Below, in pieces: positions 6,923 through 15,392 of a stretch of 64,000 bases of DNA. This DNA comes from an uncultured Clostridia bacterium. Its GTDB lineage: Bacteria; Bacillota; Clostridia; Christensenellales; Borkfalkiaceae. The position numbers and the translations under genes were made by a program. The stretch lies in assembly GCA_947629095.1 (NCBI GenBank), contig CANRCK010000003.1:124001-188000 (forward strand), read 5' to 3'. Under the pieces are notes generated by a model. The model ran no database searches. It was not told where the DNA came from and saw only the letters and a program-made list of their open reading frames with translations. Numbering within the stretch: the stretch's first letter is position 1; each line of letters opens with the position of its first letter.

Positions 6923-8341
6923 TTACACAGTTTCAACGTTTATAAGGTTGGAGTTCCCGCTCTTGCCGTTGGGCGTGCCGCCCGTGAGAACGATTTTGTC
7001 GCCTTTTTTAACGAGACCCGTGTCAATTGCCGCGCGCTTTGCATAGTGGAAGAGCACGTCAACCGAATAAAATTCTTCGCTCATAACGGGTATAACGCCC
7101 CAGCTCAGCGCAAGCTTTCTGTATGCGCGTTCGTCCGTAGTCATACCTATTATATCTATCATGGGGCGGAATCTCGAAACGGTTCTCGCCGTGCCGCCCG
7201 TTCTTGTGCACACAACTATAACCTTTGCGTCTATGTCCTGTGCCAGCGTGCAGGCGGAGTGTGAAAGCGCTTCCGAAAGATTCTTTATATGATATTTACT
7301 GTCGTCGATATGCGCTATGTAATTTGTGTTGGATTCAGCCTGCTGAGCTATTTTTGCCATTGCGCGCACCGCTTCAACGGGATATGCGCCCGCAGCCGTT
7401 TCTCCGGAAAGCATAATTGCCGAGGAACCGTCGTAAACCGCATTTGCAACGTCTGAAATTTCGGCACGGGTGGGGCGGGGTTGCTTTATCATCGATTCCA
7501 GCATCTCCGTGGCGGTAACGCTGCGTTTTCCGCGTATACGGCAGGCATTTATAATCTTTTTCTGTATTCCGGGCAGCTCTTCAAAGGGCACTTCAACGCC
7601 AAGGTCGCCGCGCGCAACCATTATCCCGTCGGCTACGTCAAGAATTTCTTCAAGATTATTTACGCCCGCACGGCTCTCTATTTTTGCTATTATTTCAATC
7701 TCTTTTTCGGGTGAACCGCACATTTTCAGCCAGTTGCGCACATCTATAACGTCCTGGGCTTTGGAAACAAAGGAGAGCGCCACAAAATCCACGCCCTGCT
7801 CAACGCCGAATTTAATGTCGTCCTTATCCTGTTCGGAAAGGTACACCATATCAAGCTGCTTGTCGGGGAAGAACATACTTTTTCTGTTGGAAAGTTCTCC
7901 GCCGATAATTGTCTTGCAGATAATGTTGGGTTTTTCAACACGGACTACTTCAAACACCATCAACCCGTTGTTAAGGAGTATTTTATCGCCGGGATACATC
8001 TGGTCGCAAAGCCCTTCAAACGTAACCGAAACTTTGGTTTTGTCGCCGATTATCTCTTCGGTTGTAAAAATGAACGGATCGCCGTCCTTTAGTGTTATCT
8101 TTCCTTCGGCAAACGTCTTTATTCTGAATTCGGGTCCCTTTGTGTCAAGCATAATGGGAAGGGGCACGTTTTTGCGCTCTCTCAGTCTCTTTATCATGGC
8201 AATCTTTTGGGCGTGCTCTTCATGCGTCCCGTGCGAAAAATTCAACCTTGCAACGTTCATACCCGCGTCAATCATAGCGGAAAGAACTATTTCGTTGTCG
8301 CTGGCGGGACCGAGTGTGCAGATAATTTTGGTTTTTTTCAT
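6923..8341 (-). CDS. pyk: Pyruvate kinase
   Basis: It converts phosphoenolpyruvate and ADP to pyruvate and ATP, the last step of glycolysis. The 472-residue length matches the standard enzyme without the extra C-terminal PEP-utiliser domain of Bacillus. Motifs seen are KIICTLGPAS at the N-terminus, MLDTKGPEFR, the catalytic-site signature IIAKIESRAGV, MVARGDLGVE and SGETAAGAYP. The ATG at 8341 is chosen because AGGGG lies 6 bases upstream; a TTG two codons earlier is open but less likely. It has its own promoter at 8376-8404, divergent from rnpB. Confidence 0.97.
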   Translation of the reverse strand: MKKTKIICTLGPASDNEIVLSAMIDAGMNVARLNFSHGTHEEHAQKIAMIKRLRERKNVPLPIMLDTKGPEFRIKTFAEGKITLKDGDPFIFTTEEIIGDKTKVSVTFEGLCDQMYPGDKILLNNGLMVFEVVRVEKPNIICKTIIGGELSNRKSMFFPDKQLDMVYLSEQDKDDIKFGVEQGVDFVALSFVSKAQDVIDVRNWLKMCGSPEKEIEIIAKIESRAGVNNLEEILDVADGIMVARGDLGVEVPFEELPGIQKKIINACRIRGKRSVTATEMLESMIKQPRPTRAEISDVANAVYDGSSAIMLSGETAAGAYPVEAVRAMAKIAQQAESNTNYIAHIDDSKYHIKNLSEALSHSACTLAQDIDAKVIVVCTRTGGTARTVSRFRPMIDIIGMTTDERAYRKLALSWGVIPVMSEEFYSVDVLFHYAKRAAIDTGLVKKGDKIVLTGGTPNGKSGNSNLINVETV

Positions 8342-8375
8342 AATCAACCCCTGAAATTAATATTTTAACGAATAC

Positions 8376-8404
8376 ATTTTAATGTAAATCTGCGCAAAAA
8401 TCAA
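8376..8404 (-). promoter_or_regulatory. Promoter of pyk
   Basis: On the minus strand, TTGATT (8404-8399), a 17-base spacer and TAAAAT (8381-8376). It lies about 35 bases before the pyk ATG. Confidence 0.65.
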
Positions 8405-8422
8405 TATCAAACGTAAAAATAC

Positions 8423-8452
8423 TTGTGTTAAATTTAAAAAAGGTGGTAAAAT
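8423..8452 (+). promoter_or_regulatory. Promoter of rnpB
   Basis: TTGTGT (8423-8428), 18 bases, TAAAAT (8447-8452). The predicted start at about 8459 coincides with the 5' strand of helix P1 of the RNase P RNA. Confidence 0.7.
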
Positions 8453-8457
8453 ATATG

Positions 8458-8809
8458 TAATCTGAGTTAACCATACGGTCGCGGGCTGCTTTTGCAGCGT
8501 GAGGAAAGTCCGAGCATCACAGGGCAAGGGTGCCTGCTAACGGCAGGTGAGGGCGACTTTAAGGAAAGTGAACAGAAATATACCGCCGCGCATTTTGCGC
8601 GGTAAGGGCGGAATGGCGAGGTAAGAGCTCACCGTTGCCTCGGTAACGCGGCAAGCCAATTAAACCCCACCCGATGCAAGATTGGGACGTATGCTCGCTT
8701 AAATGCGGGGGCTGCCCGCCCGCATACGTCCGTTAATATCGCTTGAGCGCACGGGCGACCATGCGCGTAGATAGATGACCGTACACGACAGAACTCGGCT
8801 TACAGATTA
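8458..8809 (+). ncRNA. rnpB: RNase P RNA, class A
   Basis: This is the catalytic RNA that removes 5' leaders from pre-tRNAs. The universally conserved blocks are present: GAGGAAAGTCCGAGC (8501-8515), ACAGAAATATACCG near 8573, and GATAGATGACCG (8770-8781), then ACAGAACTCGGCTTA. The terminal helix P1 is formed by TAATCTG (8458-8464) and CAGATTA (8803-8809), which sets the ends. The length of about 350 nt fits the ancestral type A fold rather than the Bacillus type B. A strong terminator follows. Confidence 0.95.
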
Positions 8810-8822
8810 ATCTCGGATTATT

Positions 8823-8861
8823 GTAAAAGGCGCTGCGCGGATTTCGCGCAGCGCCTTTTAC
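8823..8861. terminator. Bidirectional terminator between rnpB and tnaA
   Basis: The arms GTAAAAGGCGCTGCGCG (8823-8839) and CGCGCAGCGCCTTTTAC (8845-8861) are a perfect 17-bp inverted repeat around GATTT, with T-runs on both sides. Confidence 0.9.
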
Positions 8862-8871
8862 ATAATCATTT

Positions 8872-10251
8872 TTAATCGATGGGCGCAAGCTTTGCGGTAA
8901 AGTGGCGGAGAATAGGAGGTTCTTCAACAATTTTGTAACCTTTTATGCTTGCCGCCCTCTCCTTTATATTTATCAGCGCGTCGGCAATAACATCCAGATG
9001 GGACTGCGTATAAACCCTGCGGGGTATCGCAAGTCTGGTGAATTCAAAATCGGCTTGCAGCTGCTTGCCCGTGTCGGGGTCGTTGCCAAGCATATAGGAG
9101 CCTATGTCGCACGCGCGTATGCCGGCTTCCTTGTATAGCTCTACCGCAAGCGCCTGTGCGGGGAACTCATAGTAGGGGATATGCGGAAGAAGTTTTTTTG
9201 CGTCTACAAACACCGCGTGTCCGCCCACGGGGCTTTGGAAAGGTATTCCCGCTTCTTCAAGCCTGCCTGCAAGATATTGCATCTGACCTATGCGGTATTT
9301 AAGATAATTTTCGTCGATTCCCTCTTCGAGACCTACTGCAAGCGCCTCGATATCTCTGCCGGACATACCGCCGTAAGTAATAAATCCTTCAAACGAAATA
9401 GTGCGCTGCTTTATGAGTTCGAAAATTTCCTTGTCGCGGCAACCGATAAGTCCGCCCATGTTGGCAATGGCGTCCTTTTTGGAACTCATGGTAAAGCAAT
9501 CTGCGTCCTCAAACGTCGCCTTCACTATATCCATAATGGAGCTGTTTTTAAATTCCGGTTCACGCTGTTGCACAAAATATGAGTTTTCTGCGTAGCGCGC
9601 CGCGTCAATCATAAATTTGATTCCGTGCTTATGGGCGATTTCCCGCGTTTGACGTATATTTTCAACCGAAACGGGCTGCCCGCCGGCGGAATTGTTTGTG
9701 ATTGTCATTATAATTACGCCTATATTTTCCGCTCCCAGCTCTTCAATATATTTTTCAAGCTTTACGCAGTCCATATTGCCCTTAAAATCGTAGTATTTTG
9801 CCGTGTCGAGGGCTTCGGGCACAACGCAGTCTATGGCGCGGGCGCCGGCAAGCTCAACATGCGCGCGGGTTGTATCGAAGTGCATATTTGCAATGGCGTA
9901 TTTTTTGCCTTGCAAGAGGATAGGTAGAAGCACTTTTTCGGCGGCTCTTCCCTGATGGACTATCTGAACGTAGGGAAGCCCGAAGATTTTTTTCGCTTTT
10001 TCCTGAACCTTATAGTAGCAGCTTGCGCCCGCATAAGATTCGTCGCCGAGCATTACGCCCGCCCACTGGTTTGAGCTCATTGCGCCCGTGCCGCTGTCTG
10101 TCAAAAGGTCTATATAAACATCGCACGAAGCCAATGAAAAAACATTGTAGTTGGCTTCGGCAATTTTTTGTTCGCGTTCTTCTCTCGTAAGAATTTTAAG
10201 GGGTTCAACGCTCTTGATTCTGAAAGGCTCGGGAAAGTAGATAGGTTTCAT
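8872..10251 (-). CDS. tnaA: Tryptophanase (tryptophan indole-lyase)
   Basis: A PLP enzyme that splits tryptophan to indole, pyruvate and ammonia. The 459 residues follow the tryptophanase/tyrosine phenol-lyase family from end to end: [39 protein letters not shown] and the PLP lysine in TMSSKKDA (K259). At the site where tyrosine phenol-lyases carry the substrate-selective Arg (MERG), this protein has Ile ([11 protein letters not shown]), as tryptophanases do, so tryptophanase is favoured. AAGGA precedes the ATG and a consensus promoter lies at 10286-10314. No permease gene (tnaB) is adjacent and no tnaC-like leader was found. Confidence 0.9.
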   Translation of the reverse strand: MKPIYFPEPFRIKSVEPLKILTREEREQKIAEANYNVFSLASCDVYIDLLTDSGTGAMSSNQWAGVMLGDESYAGASCYYKVQEKAKKIFGLPYVQIVHQGRAAEKVLLPILLQGKKYAIANMHFDTTRAHVELAGARAIDCVVPEALDTAKYYDFKGNMDCVKLEKYIEELGAENIGVIIMTITNNSAGGQPVSVENIRQTREIAHKHGIKFMIDAARYAENSYFVQQREPEFKNSSIMDIVKATFEDADCFTMSSKKDAIANMGGLIGCRDKEIFELIKQRTISFEGFITYGGMSGRDIEALAVGLEEGIDENYLKYRIGQMQYLAGRLEEAGIPFQSPVGGHAVFVDAKKLLPHIPYYEFPAQALAVELYKEAGIRACDIGSYMLGNDPDTGKQLQADFEFTRLAIPRRVYTQSHLDVIADALINIKERAASIKGYKIVEEPPILRHFTAKLAPID

Positions 10252-10285
10252 AAATTTAAATCCTTATAATATTATTTCATAAAAT

Positions 10286-10314
10286 ATTTTAATATCTAAT
10301 CCCAACAAAGTCAA
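10286..10314 (-). promoter_or_regulatory. Promoter of tnaA
   Basis: Minus-strand TTGACT (10314-10309), a 17-base spacer, TAAAAT (10291-10286). The leader is only about 28 nt, which leaves no room for a tnaC-type attenuator. The stretch 10330-10405 between this promoter and the tRNA terminator holds small hairpins but nothing recognised. Confidence 0.7.
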
Positions 10315-10409
10315 TATGTAATTTAAAATTCAATCAGCAATCTTGAGCTTTATCGCAAAGCTTCGCTCCGCTAGCGCGGACCGCACGTGTCCTCTCGTAA
10401 CAAAATCAC

Positions 10410-10446
10410 AAAAATAAAGCGCGGAAAAAATCCGTGCTCTTATTTT
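10410..10446 (-). terminator. Terminator after tRNA-Glu
   Basis: On the minus strand, AGCACGGA pairs with TCCGCGCT (one G-U pair) around a T-rich loop, followed by TTATTTTT. It begins next to the tRNA 3' CCA. Confidence 0.75.
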
Positions 10447-10521
10447 TGGTGACCCTGCCGGGAATCGGACCCGGGATTGAACCTTGAGAGGGTTCCGTCT
10501 TAACCTCTTGACCACAGGGCC
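10447..10521 (-). tRNA. tRNA-Glu (anticodon CTC)
   Basis: A 75-nt cloverleaf with encoded CCA. Acceptor stem GGCCCTG/CAGGGTC (one G-U pair), D arm GTC/GAC with GG in the loop, anticodon stem GAACC/GGTTC with loop CTCTCAA, giving anticodon CTC that reads GAG. The T stem is CCGGG/CCCGG with loop TCCGATT. Position 55 in that loop is C rather than the near-universal U that TruB turns into pseudouridine. Confidence 0.92.
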
Positions 10522-10554
10522 ATATTAAATTTTGCTTTCCTCAATTGCTATGTG

Positions 10555-10583
10555 ATTATAACATATAAAATCGAGCTTTGCAA
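10555..10583 (-). promoter_or_regulatory. Promoter of tRNA-Glu
   Basis: Minus-strand TTGCAA (10583-10578), a 17-base spacer and TATAAT (10560-10555), about 34 bases upstream of the tRNA 5' end. Confidence 0.75.
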
Positions 10584-10670
10584 GCAAAAATGCGTCTTTA
10601 TGAAATTTTTTTACATATTAAGTTAAAAGGTTAATTCACGTAATTTTCATAATTCTGCGGCAATTTAAGT

Positions 10671-10699
10671 TTGACAACGCGTAAACATAATACTATAAT
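10671..10699 (+). promoter_or_regulatory. Promoter of the ABC exporter operon
   Basis: TTGACA (10671-10676), 17 bases, TATAAT (10694-10699): a full consensus match, 30 bases before the ATG. Confidence 0.88.
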
Positions 10700-10729
10700 T
10701 ATTTGGTAATAAAGGATTAAGGTGAATGA

Positions 10730-12559
10730 ATGGTTAAAACCCTTTTAAAAAGTGTAAGGGAGTACAAAACGGCTTCAATACTTTCGCCTGTGTTCGTGTC
10801 TTTCGAAGTAATTTTGGAATGTCTGCTGCCTTTTGTTATTAAAAATCTGATGGGTTCAATCAAAAAGGGCGTCAATCTTTGGCAATGGGAGTGGACTTCA
10901 TGGGACAGCTTGAGTATAGGTCAATATGCGCTCATCCTTATTTTGATGGCTCTCGCTTCTTTGGCGTGCGGCGCTCTGGCGGGATATTTCTGCGCCAAGG
11001 CTTCCGCGGGCTTTGCAAAAAATCTCCGCAAGGATATGTACTATAAGGTTCAGGAGTTTTCTTTCGAAAATATTGATAAATTCTCCACGTCGTCCCTTGT
11101 TACCCGCATGACAACCGACGTAACAAACGTACAATTAGCATATATGATGATAATTCGCACGGCTATCCGCAGCCCCATGATGATGATATTTTCGGCAGTT
11201 ATGGCGTTTACGATGGGCGGCAATCTTGCCTGGATATTCGTGGGGGTTATTTTCCCTTTGGCGGCAATTCTGTTTTTGATAATGATAAAAACCTTGCCGC
11301 TGTTCAAAAAACTCTTTAAAAAGTACGATAATCTCAACGAGTCCATACAGGAAAACGTAAACGGCATAAGGGTAGTAAAGTCTTACGTGCGCGAGGAATA
11401 CGAAAAATCCAAGTTCGACGACGCGGCAACGGAGTTGCAGGTCAACTTTACCAAGGCAGAGAGGATTCTTGCCTGGAATAACCCCGTAATGCAGTTTTTC
11501 TTCTATGGCGTTCTCTCGTCCATACTTTTTGTCGGTTCCTATTTGATTCTCGAAAATATTTCCGTAGGATTTGGCGCTTCGCTTAATTCCGAAACTATTT
11601 CCCAGCTTATTGTTTACGGAATGCAGATTCTGATGTCTCTTACGATGTTCTCAATGATATTCGCAATGGTTACGATGTCGATAGAGAGCGCCCGCCGTAT
11701 CTGCGAGGTTTTGAATGAGCAGAGCACTCTCCACAGCCCCAAAAACGCTCTTACCGAGGTTGCCGACGGTTCAATCGATTTTGAAAACGTTGATTTCAAA
11801 TATTCTGCCACTGCCGAACGCAACGTGCTGGAAAATATAAATCTGCACATAAATTCGGGTGAAACAATAGGAATAATAGGCGGCACGGGCTCTTCAAAGA
11901 CCTCTCTGGTAAATCTCATTTCAAGGCTCTACGACGTAACCGACGGCTCGGTAAAAGTGGGCGGCAGGGACGTGCGTGAATATGATTTGGAAGTGCTCAG
12001 AAATCAAGTTGCCGTCGTTCTTCAAAAGAATGTTTTATTTTCGGGAACCATAAAGGAAAATCTCCGCTGGGGCAATGCCGACGCTACCGATGACGAGCTT
12101 CTCGAAGCTTGCAAGCTTGCTCAGGCGGACGAATTTATTCAGACTTTCCCCGAAAAATACGATACATATATAGAACAGGGCGGCACCAATGTTTCGGGCG
12201 GTCAGAAGCAGAGGCTCTGCATAGCCCGCGCGTTGCTGAAGAAGCCTAAAATAATTATTCTCGACGACTCCACGTCGGCTGTAGACACGCACACCGACGC
12301 GCTTATAAGGAAGGCATTCCGGGAATATATCCCCACAACCACTAAAATTATAATCGCCCAAAGAACCTCTTCGGTTGAGGACGCCGACAGGATAATCATA
12401 ATGGATAACGGAAAAATAGACGCTATCGGCACCCACGAGGAGCTTTTGGGCACCAACGCCATATATACCGAAGTGTACACTACCCAAAACAAGGGCGGCA
12501 AAGCCGTAACTTCGTTTGGGGAAATGAACGGTGAAGGAGGTGCTTCAGATGCCTGCTAA
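10730..12559 (+). CDS. ABC exporter half-transporter, degenerate-site subunit
   Basis: A 609-residue fused permease-ATPase with about six transmembrane helices (residues 1-320) and a C-terminal nucleotide-binding domain. Walker A reads GGTGSSKT (384-391), with Ser389 at the usual Gly. Walker B is IIILDDSTSAVD, with Asp513 in place of the catalytic Glu. The signature VSGGQKQR is normal. This is the pattern of the non-hydrolytic site subunit in heterodimeric exporters such as TM287/288 and BmrC/BmrD. It overlaps the next gene by 11 bases. The exported substrate is unknown; drug or lipid-like compounds are typical. Confidence 0.9.
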   Translation: MVKTLLKSVREYKTASILSPVFVSFEVILECLLPFVIKNLMGSIKKGVNLWQWEWTSWDSLSIGQYALILILMALASLACGALAGYFCAKASAGFAKNLRKDMYYKVQEFSFENIDKFSTSSLVTRMTTDVTNVQLAYMMIIRTAIRSPMMMIFSAVMAFTMGGNLAWIFVGVIFPLAAILFLIMIKTLPLFKKLFKKYDNLNESIQENVNGIRVVKSYVREEYEKSKFDDAATELQVNFTKAERILAWNNPVMQFFFYGVLSSILFVGSYLILENISVGFGASLNSETISQLIVYGMQILMSLTMFSMIFAMVTMSIESARRICEVLNEQSTLHSPKNALTEVADGSIDFENVDFKYSATAERNVLENINLHINSGETIGIIGGTGSSKTSLVNLISRLYDVTDGSVKVGGRDVREYDLEVLRNQVAVVLQKNVLFSGTIKENLRWGNADATDDELLEACKLAQADEFIQTFPEKYDTYIEQGGTNVSGGQKQRLCIARALLKKPKIIILDDSTSAVDTHTDALIRKAFREYIPTTTKIIIAQRTSSVEDADRIIIMDNGKIDAIGTHEELLGTNAIYTEVYTTQNKGGKAVTSFGEMNGEGGASDAC

Positions 12560-14546
12560 ACGTTTCAAAGGTATGAAAGCGCCCAAGGGCACGTTTAAAC
12601 GCACTTTAAAGGCTTTGTTCCATTATTATCCGGTGATGATGCCCCTCACGTTGATACTTATAATCTTCAACGCCGTAGTGTCTGCGTTGCCTGCGCTGTT
12701 TATGGGCAATGTGTATACCGTTCTCGAAACTGCCGAGGCGGCTCGCGCTTCCGGCGTTGCCGTCTCGTGGGCGGAATACGGCAGACAGGTGACCGTCACG
12801 ATGGTCACGCTGATTTCGCTCTACGCAGTTTCGCTCATCGCGGGCGCCGTGGATAAGCAGCTCATGGCAATTATCACCCAGGGATTCTTAAAGAAGATGC
12901 GCGGGCAGATGTTCAACGGAATGCAGGACCTGCCCATAAAATACTTCGATACGCACAATCACGGCGATATAATGAGCTATTATACCAATGATATAGACGC
13001 TCTCCGCCAGATGATTTCGCAATCCCTGCCGCAATTACTCACTTCGGCAATTATGTGTGTAACCTTGATTGTGCTTATGCTCTTATATAGCGTGTGGCTT
13101 ACGCTCATCGTTTTGTTCGGAGTTTTTGTAATATTTTTCGTCACCAAAGTGGTCGGCGGGGGCGCAGGCAAGTATTTCCTCGGGCAGCAGCGCGCGGTGG
13201 CAAAAACCGAAGGCTATATCGAAGAGATGATGAACGGTCAAAAAGTCGTCAAGGTATTCTGCCACGAGGAGGAGGCAAAGGCTGAATTCGACAAGGTGAA
13301 CGATCACCTTTGTGAGCAATCCACAAAAGCAAACGCATATGCAAATATGCTTATGCCAATACTCGGCAATATCGGGCACGTGCTGTATGTAATAGTAGCG
13401 TTGATAGGCGGGGTGTTTGTAATATACGGCGTCACAAACGTGAGCCTTGCCTCCGCACTGAACGTTTCCGAAGCTATGCATATCCCCGGTATGCAATTCT
13501 CGTCGGTTGACGCAGCGGGAGTAGTTTCGGTTGCCGGCGGTATAGCCATAATTCTTGCGTTCCTTCAGGCTACGAGGCAATTTACAAATAATATTAACCA
13601 GGTTTCAAACCAGGTCAACTCCGTAGTAATGGGTCTTGCGGGCGCGGCGAGGTTGTTTGCGCTCATCGACGAGAAGCCCGAACAGGACGACGGATACGTC
13701 ACTTTGGTCAACGCCAAGGAAGAGAACGGTAAACTTGTGGAATGTGATGAGCGCACGGGCATCTGGGCGTGGAAACATCCCCATAAGGACGGCACTTTGA
13801 CTTACGAGCGCCTTGCCGGCGACATAGTAATGGAAAACGTTGACTTCGGCTATACGCCCGATAAAATAGTGCTGCACGATATTTCGCTCTATGCAAAACC
13901 CGGGCAAAAAGTTGCTTTTGTGGGCGCGACAGGCGCAGGTAAAACCACCATAACCAACCTGCTTACCCGTTTTTATGATATAGCGGACGGCAAAATCCGT
14001 TACGACGGCATAAACGTAAATAAAATCAAAAAAGGTGAGTTGCGCCGTGCGATAGGTATGGTTTTGCAGGATACAAACCTGTTTACGGGCACGGTTATGG
14101 ATAATATTCGCTACGGCAGGCTCGACGCTACCGACGATGACTGCATTGCCGCCGCAAAGCTTGCCGGCGCCGACGATTTTATAACGAGATTGCCCGAAGG
14201 CTACAAGACCATGCTCACCCAAAACGGCGCAAATCTTTCGCAGGGACAGCGCCAGCTTTTGTCCATTGCCCGCGCCGCCGTTGCAGACCCCCCCGTAATG
14301 ATTCTGGACGAAGCCACCAGCTCGATAGATACGCGCACCGAGGCAATAGTCCAGCGCGGTATGGATAAATTGATGGAGGGCAGAACGGTATTTGTAATCG
14401 CCCACAGGCTTTCAACGGTCAAAAACTCCAACGCCATAATGGTGCTGGAGCACGGCAGAATCATAGAGCGCGGCACGCATGAACAGCTCATAGAGCAAAA
14501 AGGCAAGTATTACCAGCTCTATACCGGCGCGTTCGAACTCGAATAA
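12549..14546 (+). CDS. ABC exporter half-transporter, catalytic-site subunit
   Basis: A 665-residue permease-ATPase partner of the preceding protein. Walker A GATGAGKT (459-466) and Walker B MILDEATSS with Glu588 are canonical. The signature is degenerate (LSQGQ, 563-567, with Gln at the second position), which fits its place opposite the partner's weak site. An insertion of about 60 residues in the extracellular part (near residues 295-330) lengthens it. The ATG at 12549 is set by AAGGAGG (12534-12540) at an 8-base spacing; an upstream GTG in frame lies before that ribosome site. Confidence 0.92.
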   Translation: MPAKRFKGMKAPKGTFKRTLKALFHYYPVMMPLTLILIIFNAVVSALPALFMGNVYTVLETAEAARASGVAVSWAEYGRQVTVTMVTLISLYAVSLIAGAVDKQLMAIITQGFLKKMRGQMFNGMQDLPIKYFDTHNHGDIMSYYTNDIDALRQMISQSLPQLLTSAIMCVTLIVLMLLYSVWLTLIVLFGVFVIFFVTKVVGGGAGKYFLGQQRAVAKTEGYIEEMMNGQKVVKVFCHEEEAKAEFDKVNDHLCEQSTKANAYANMLMPILGNIGHVLYVIVALIGGVFVIYGVTNVSLASALNVSEAMHIPGMQFSSVDAAGVVSVAGGIAIILAFLQATRQFTNNINQVSNQVNSVVMGLAGAARLFALIDEKPEQDDGYVTLVNAKEENGKLVECDERTGIWAWKHPHKDGTLTYERLAGDIVMENVDFGYTPDKIVLHDISLYAKPGQKVAFVGATGAGKTTITNLLTRFYDIADGKIRYDGINVNKIKKGELRRAIGMVLQDTNLFTGTVMDNIRYGRLDATDDDCIAAAKLAGADDFITRLPEGYKTMLTQNGANLSQGQRQLLSIARAAVADPPVMILDEATSSIDTRTEAIVQRGMDKLMEGRTVFVIAHRLSTVKNSNAIMVLEHGRIIERGTHEQLIEQKGKYYQLYTGAFELE

Positions 14547-14563
14547 TTTCGGCAATAAAAAGA

Positions 14564-14592
14564 ATAGTACAAACTGTCAAAAACATACACTA
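14564..14592 (+). promoter_or_regulatory. SigE-type sporulation promoter of sigK
   Basis: The -10 CATACACT (14584-14591) fits the SigE consensus CATACA-T, and with the following A it also fits SigK CATA-N3-TA. The -35 core ATA (14564-14566) lies 17 bases upstream, the normal SigE spacing. In Bacillus sigK is read first by SigE and then by SigK. No good sigma-A promoter is seen in this gap. Confidence 0.65.
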
Positions 14593-14621
14593 TACAGCCT
14601 GAACTACAGGGGGTACGGCGT

Positions 14622-15326
14622 ATGTTTTTTGATTTTATAGGGTTGCTTTTTTCTAAAATATTTTTCTTTACGGGACTTATCCAAAACAAAGGGACTTTCC
14701 CCAAGCCTCTCTCGCCCGAAGACGAAAAAAAATACCTCGATCTGGCTAAGAAGGGCGATGCCGAGGCAAAGGAGATATTGATTAAGCACAATATGCGGCT
14801 TGTCGCGCACGTGGTAAAAAAATACGCGGGGGCAGCCGAAACAGACGATTTGATTTCCGTCGGTTCCATAGGCTTGATAAAAGCCATAAACACCTATCGT
14901 GAAGGCAAAGGCACGGCGCTTGCCACCTACACGGCAAGATGCATAGAAAACGAAATTTTAATGCTTTTGCGCTCCGGTAAAAAGCATAAAAACAACGTCT
15001 CGCTTACAGATCCCGTCGGCACCGATAAGGACGGCAACGAACTCACCTTGATGGACCTTCTTTCCGAAAAGGAGGACAGTGTTTTTTTGCAGGTTGAAAA
15101 AAGCGTCCAGCGCGAAAAGTTTATTGCCGTACTCAAAAAATTTTTAAACGAGAGGGAGTTTACCATTCTCGCATTGAGATACGGGCTTATAGACGGCACT
15201 GCGCTGCCCCAGCGTGAAGTCGCCAAAAAGTTGGGTATATCGCGGAGTTATATTTCCCGCATAGAGAAGCGCGCCATAGAAAAAGCGCGCGAAAACCTCA
15301 ATAAGGACGATTTCCTTACCGATTAA
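14622..15326 (+). CDS. sigK: RNA polymerase sporulation sigma factor SigK
   Basis: A late mother-cell sigma factor of 234 residues. Residues 1-20 are hydrophobic (FIGLLFSKIFFFTGL), as expected for the pro-sequence removed by SpoIVFB. FPKPLSPEDEKKYL and NMRLVAHVVKKY follow; both are closer to SigK than to SigE. Regions 2 (DDLISVGSIGLIKAI, CIENEILM) and 4 (QREVAKKLGISRSYISRIEKRA) are intact. The gene is continuous, with no skin-type insertion. AGGGGG lies 8 bases before the ATG. A SigE/SigK-like promoter lies about 30 bases upstream. Confidence 0.9.
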   Translation: MFFDFIGLLFSKIFFFTGLIQNKGTFPKPLSPEDEKKYLDLAKKGDAEAKEILIKHNMRLVAHVVKKYAGAAETDDLISVGSIGLIKAINTYREGKGTALATYTARCIENEILMLLRSGKKHKNNVSLTDPVGTDKDGNELTLMDLLSEKEDSVFLQVEKSVQREKFIAVLKKFLNEREFTILALRYGLIDGTALPQREVAKKLGISRSYISRIEKRAIEKARENLNKDDFLTD

Positions 15327-15328
15327 AC

Positions 15329-15358
15329 TTGACAAAAGCCGCCCGCATTTGCTATATT
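15329..15358 (+). promoter_or_regulatory. Promoter of tyrS
   Basis: TTGACA (15329-15334), 18 bases, TATATT (15353-15358). The -10 is the left end of a 24-base inverted repeat (15353-15376). The 66-base gap is too short for a T-box leader. Confidence 0.75.
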
Positions 15359-15392
15359 ATTTTAAAAAATAATATAAGGCAAAGGCATACGT

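Noticed and set aside
8902-9927. Several plus-strand frames opposite tnaA
   Set aside because: They mirror the coding strand of a well-supported gene and have no ribosome site or family match.
10252-10330. Possible tnaC leader peptide before tnaA
   Set aside because: The promoter at 10286-10314 leaves a leader of under 30 nt with no Trp codon frame.
10330-10515. 61-codon frame overlapping tRNA-Glu on the minus strand
   Set aside because: It is the translation of the tRNA and its terminator; such frames are a common false call.
14622-15326. Skin-like insertion in sigK
   Set aside because: The reading frame is complete from pro-sequence to region 4.2.
15327-15392. T-box leader upstream of tyrS
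   Set aside because: The gap is only 66 bases with the promoter inside it; no AGGGTGGNACCGCG element.
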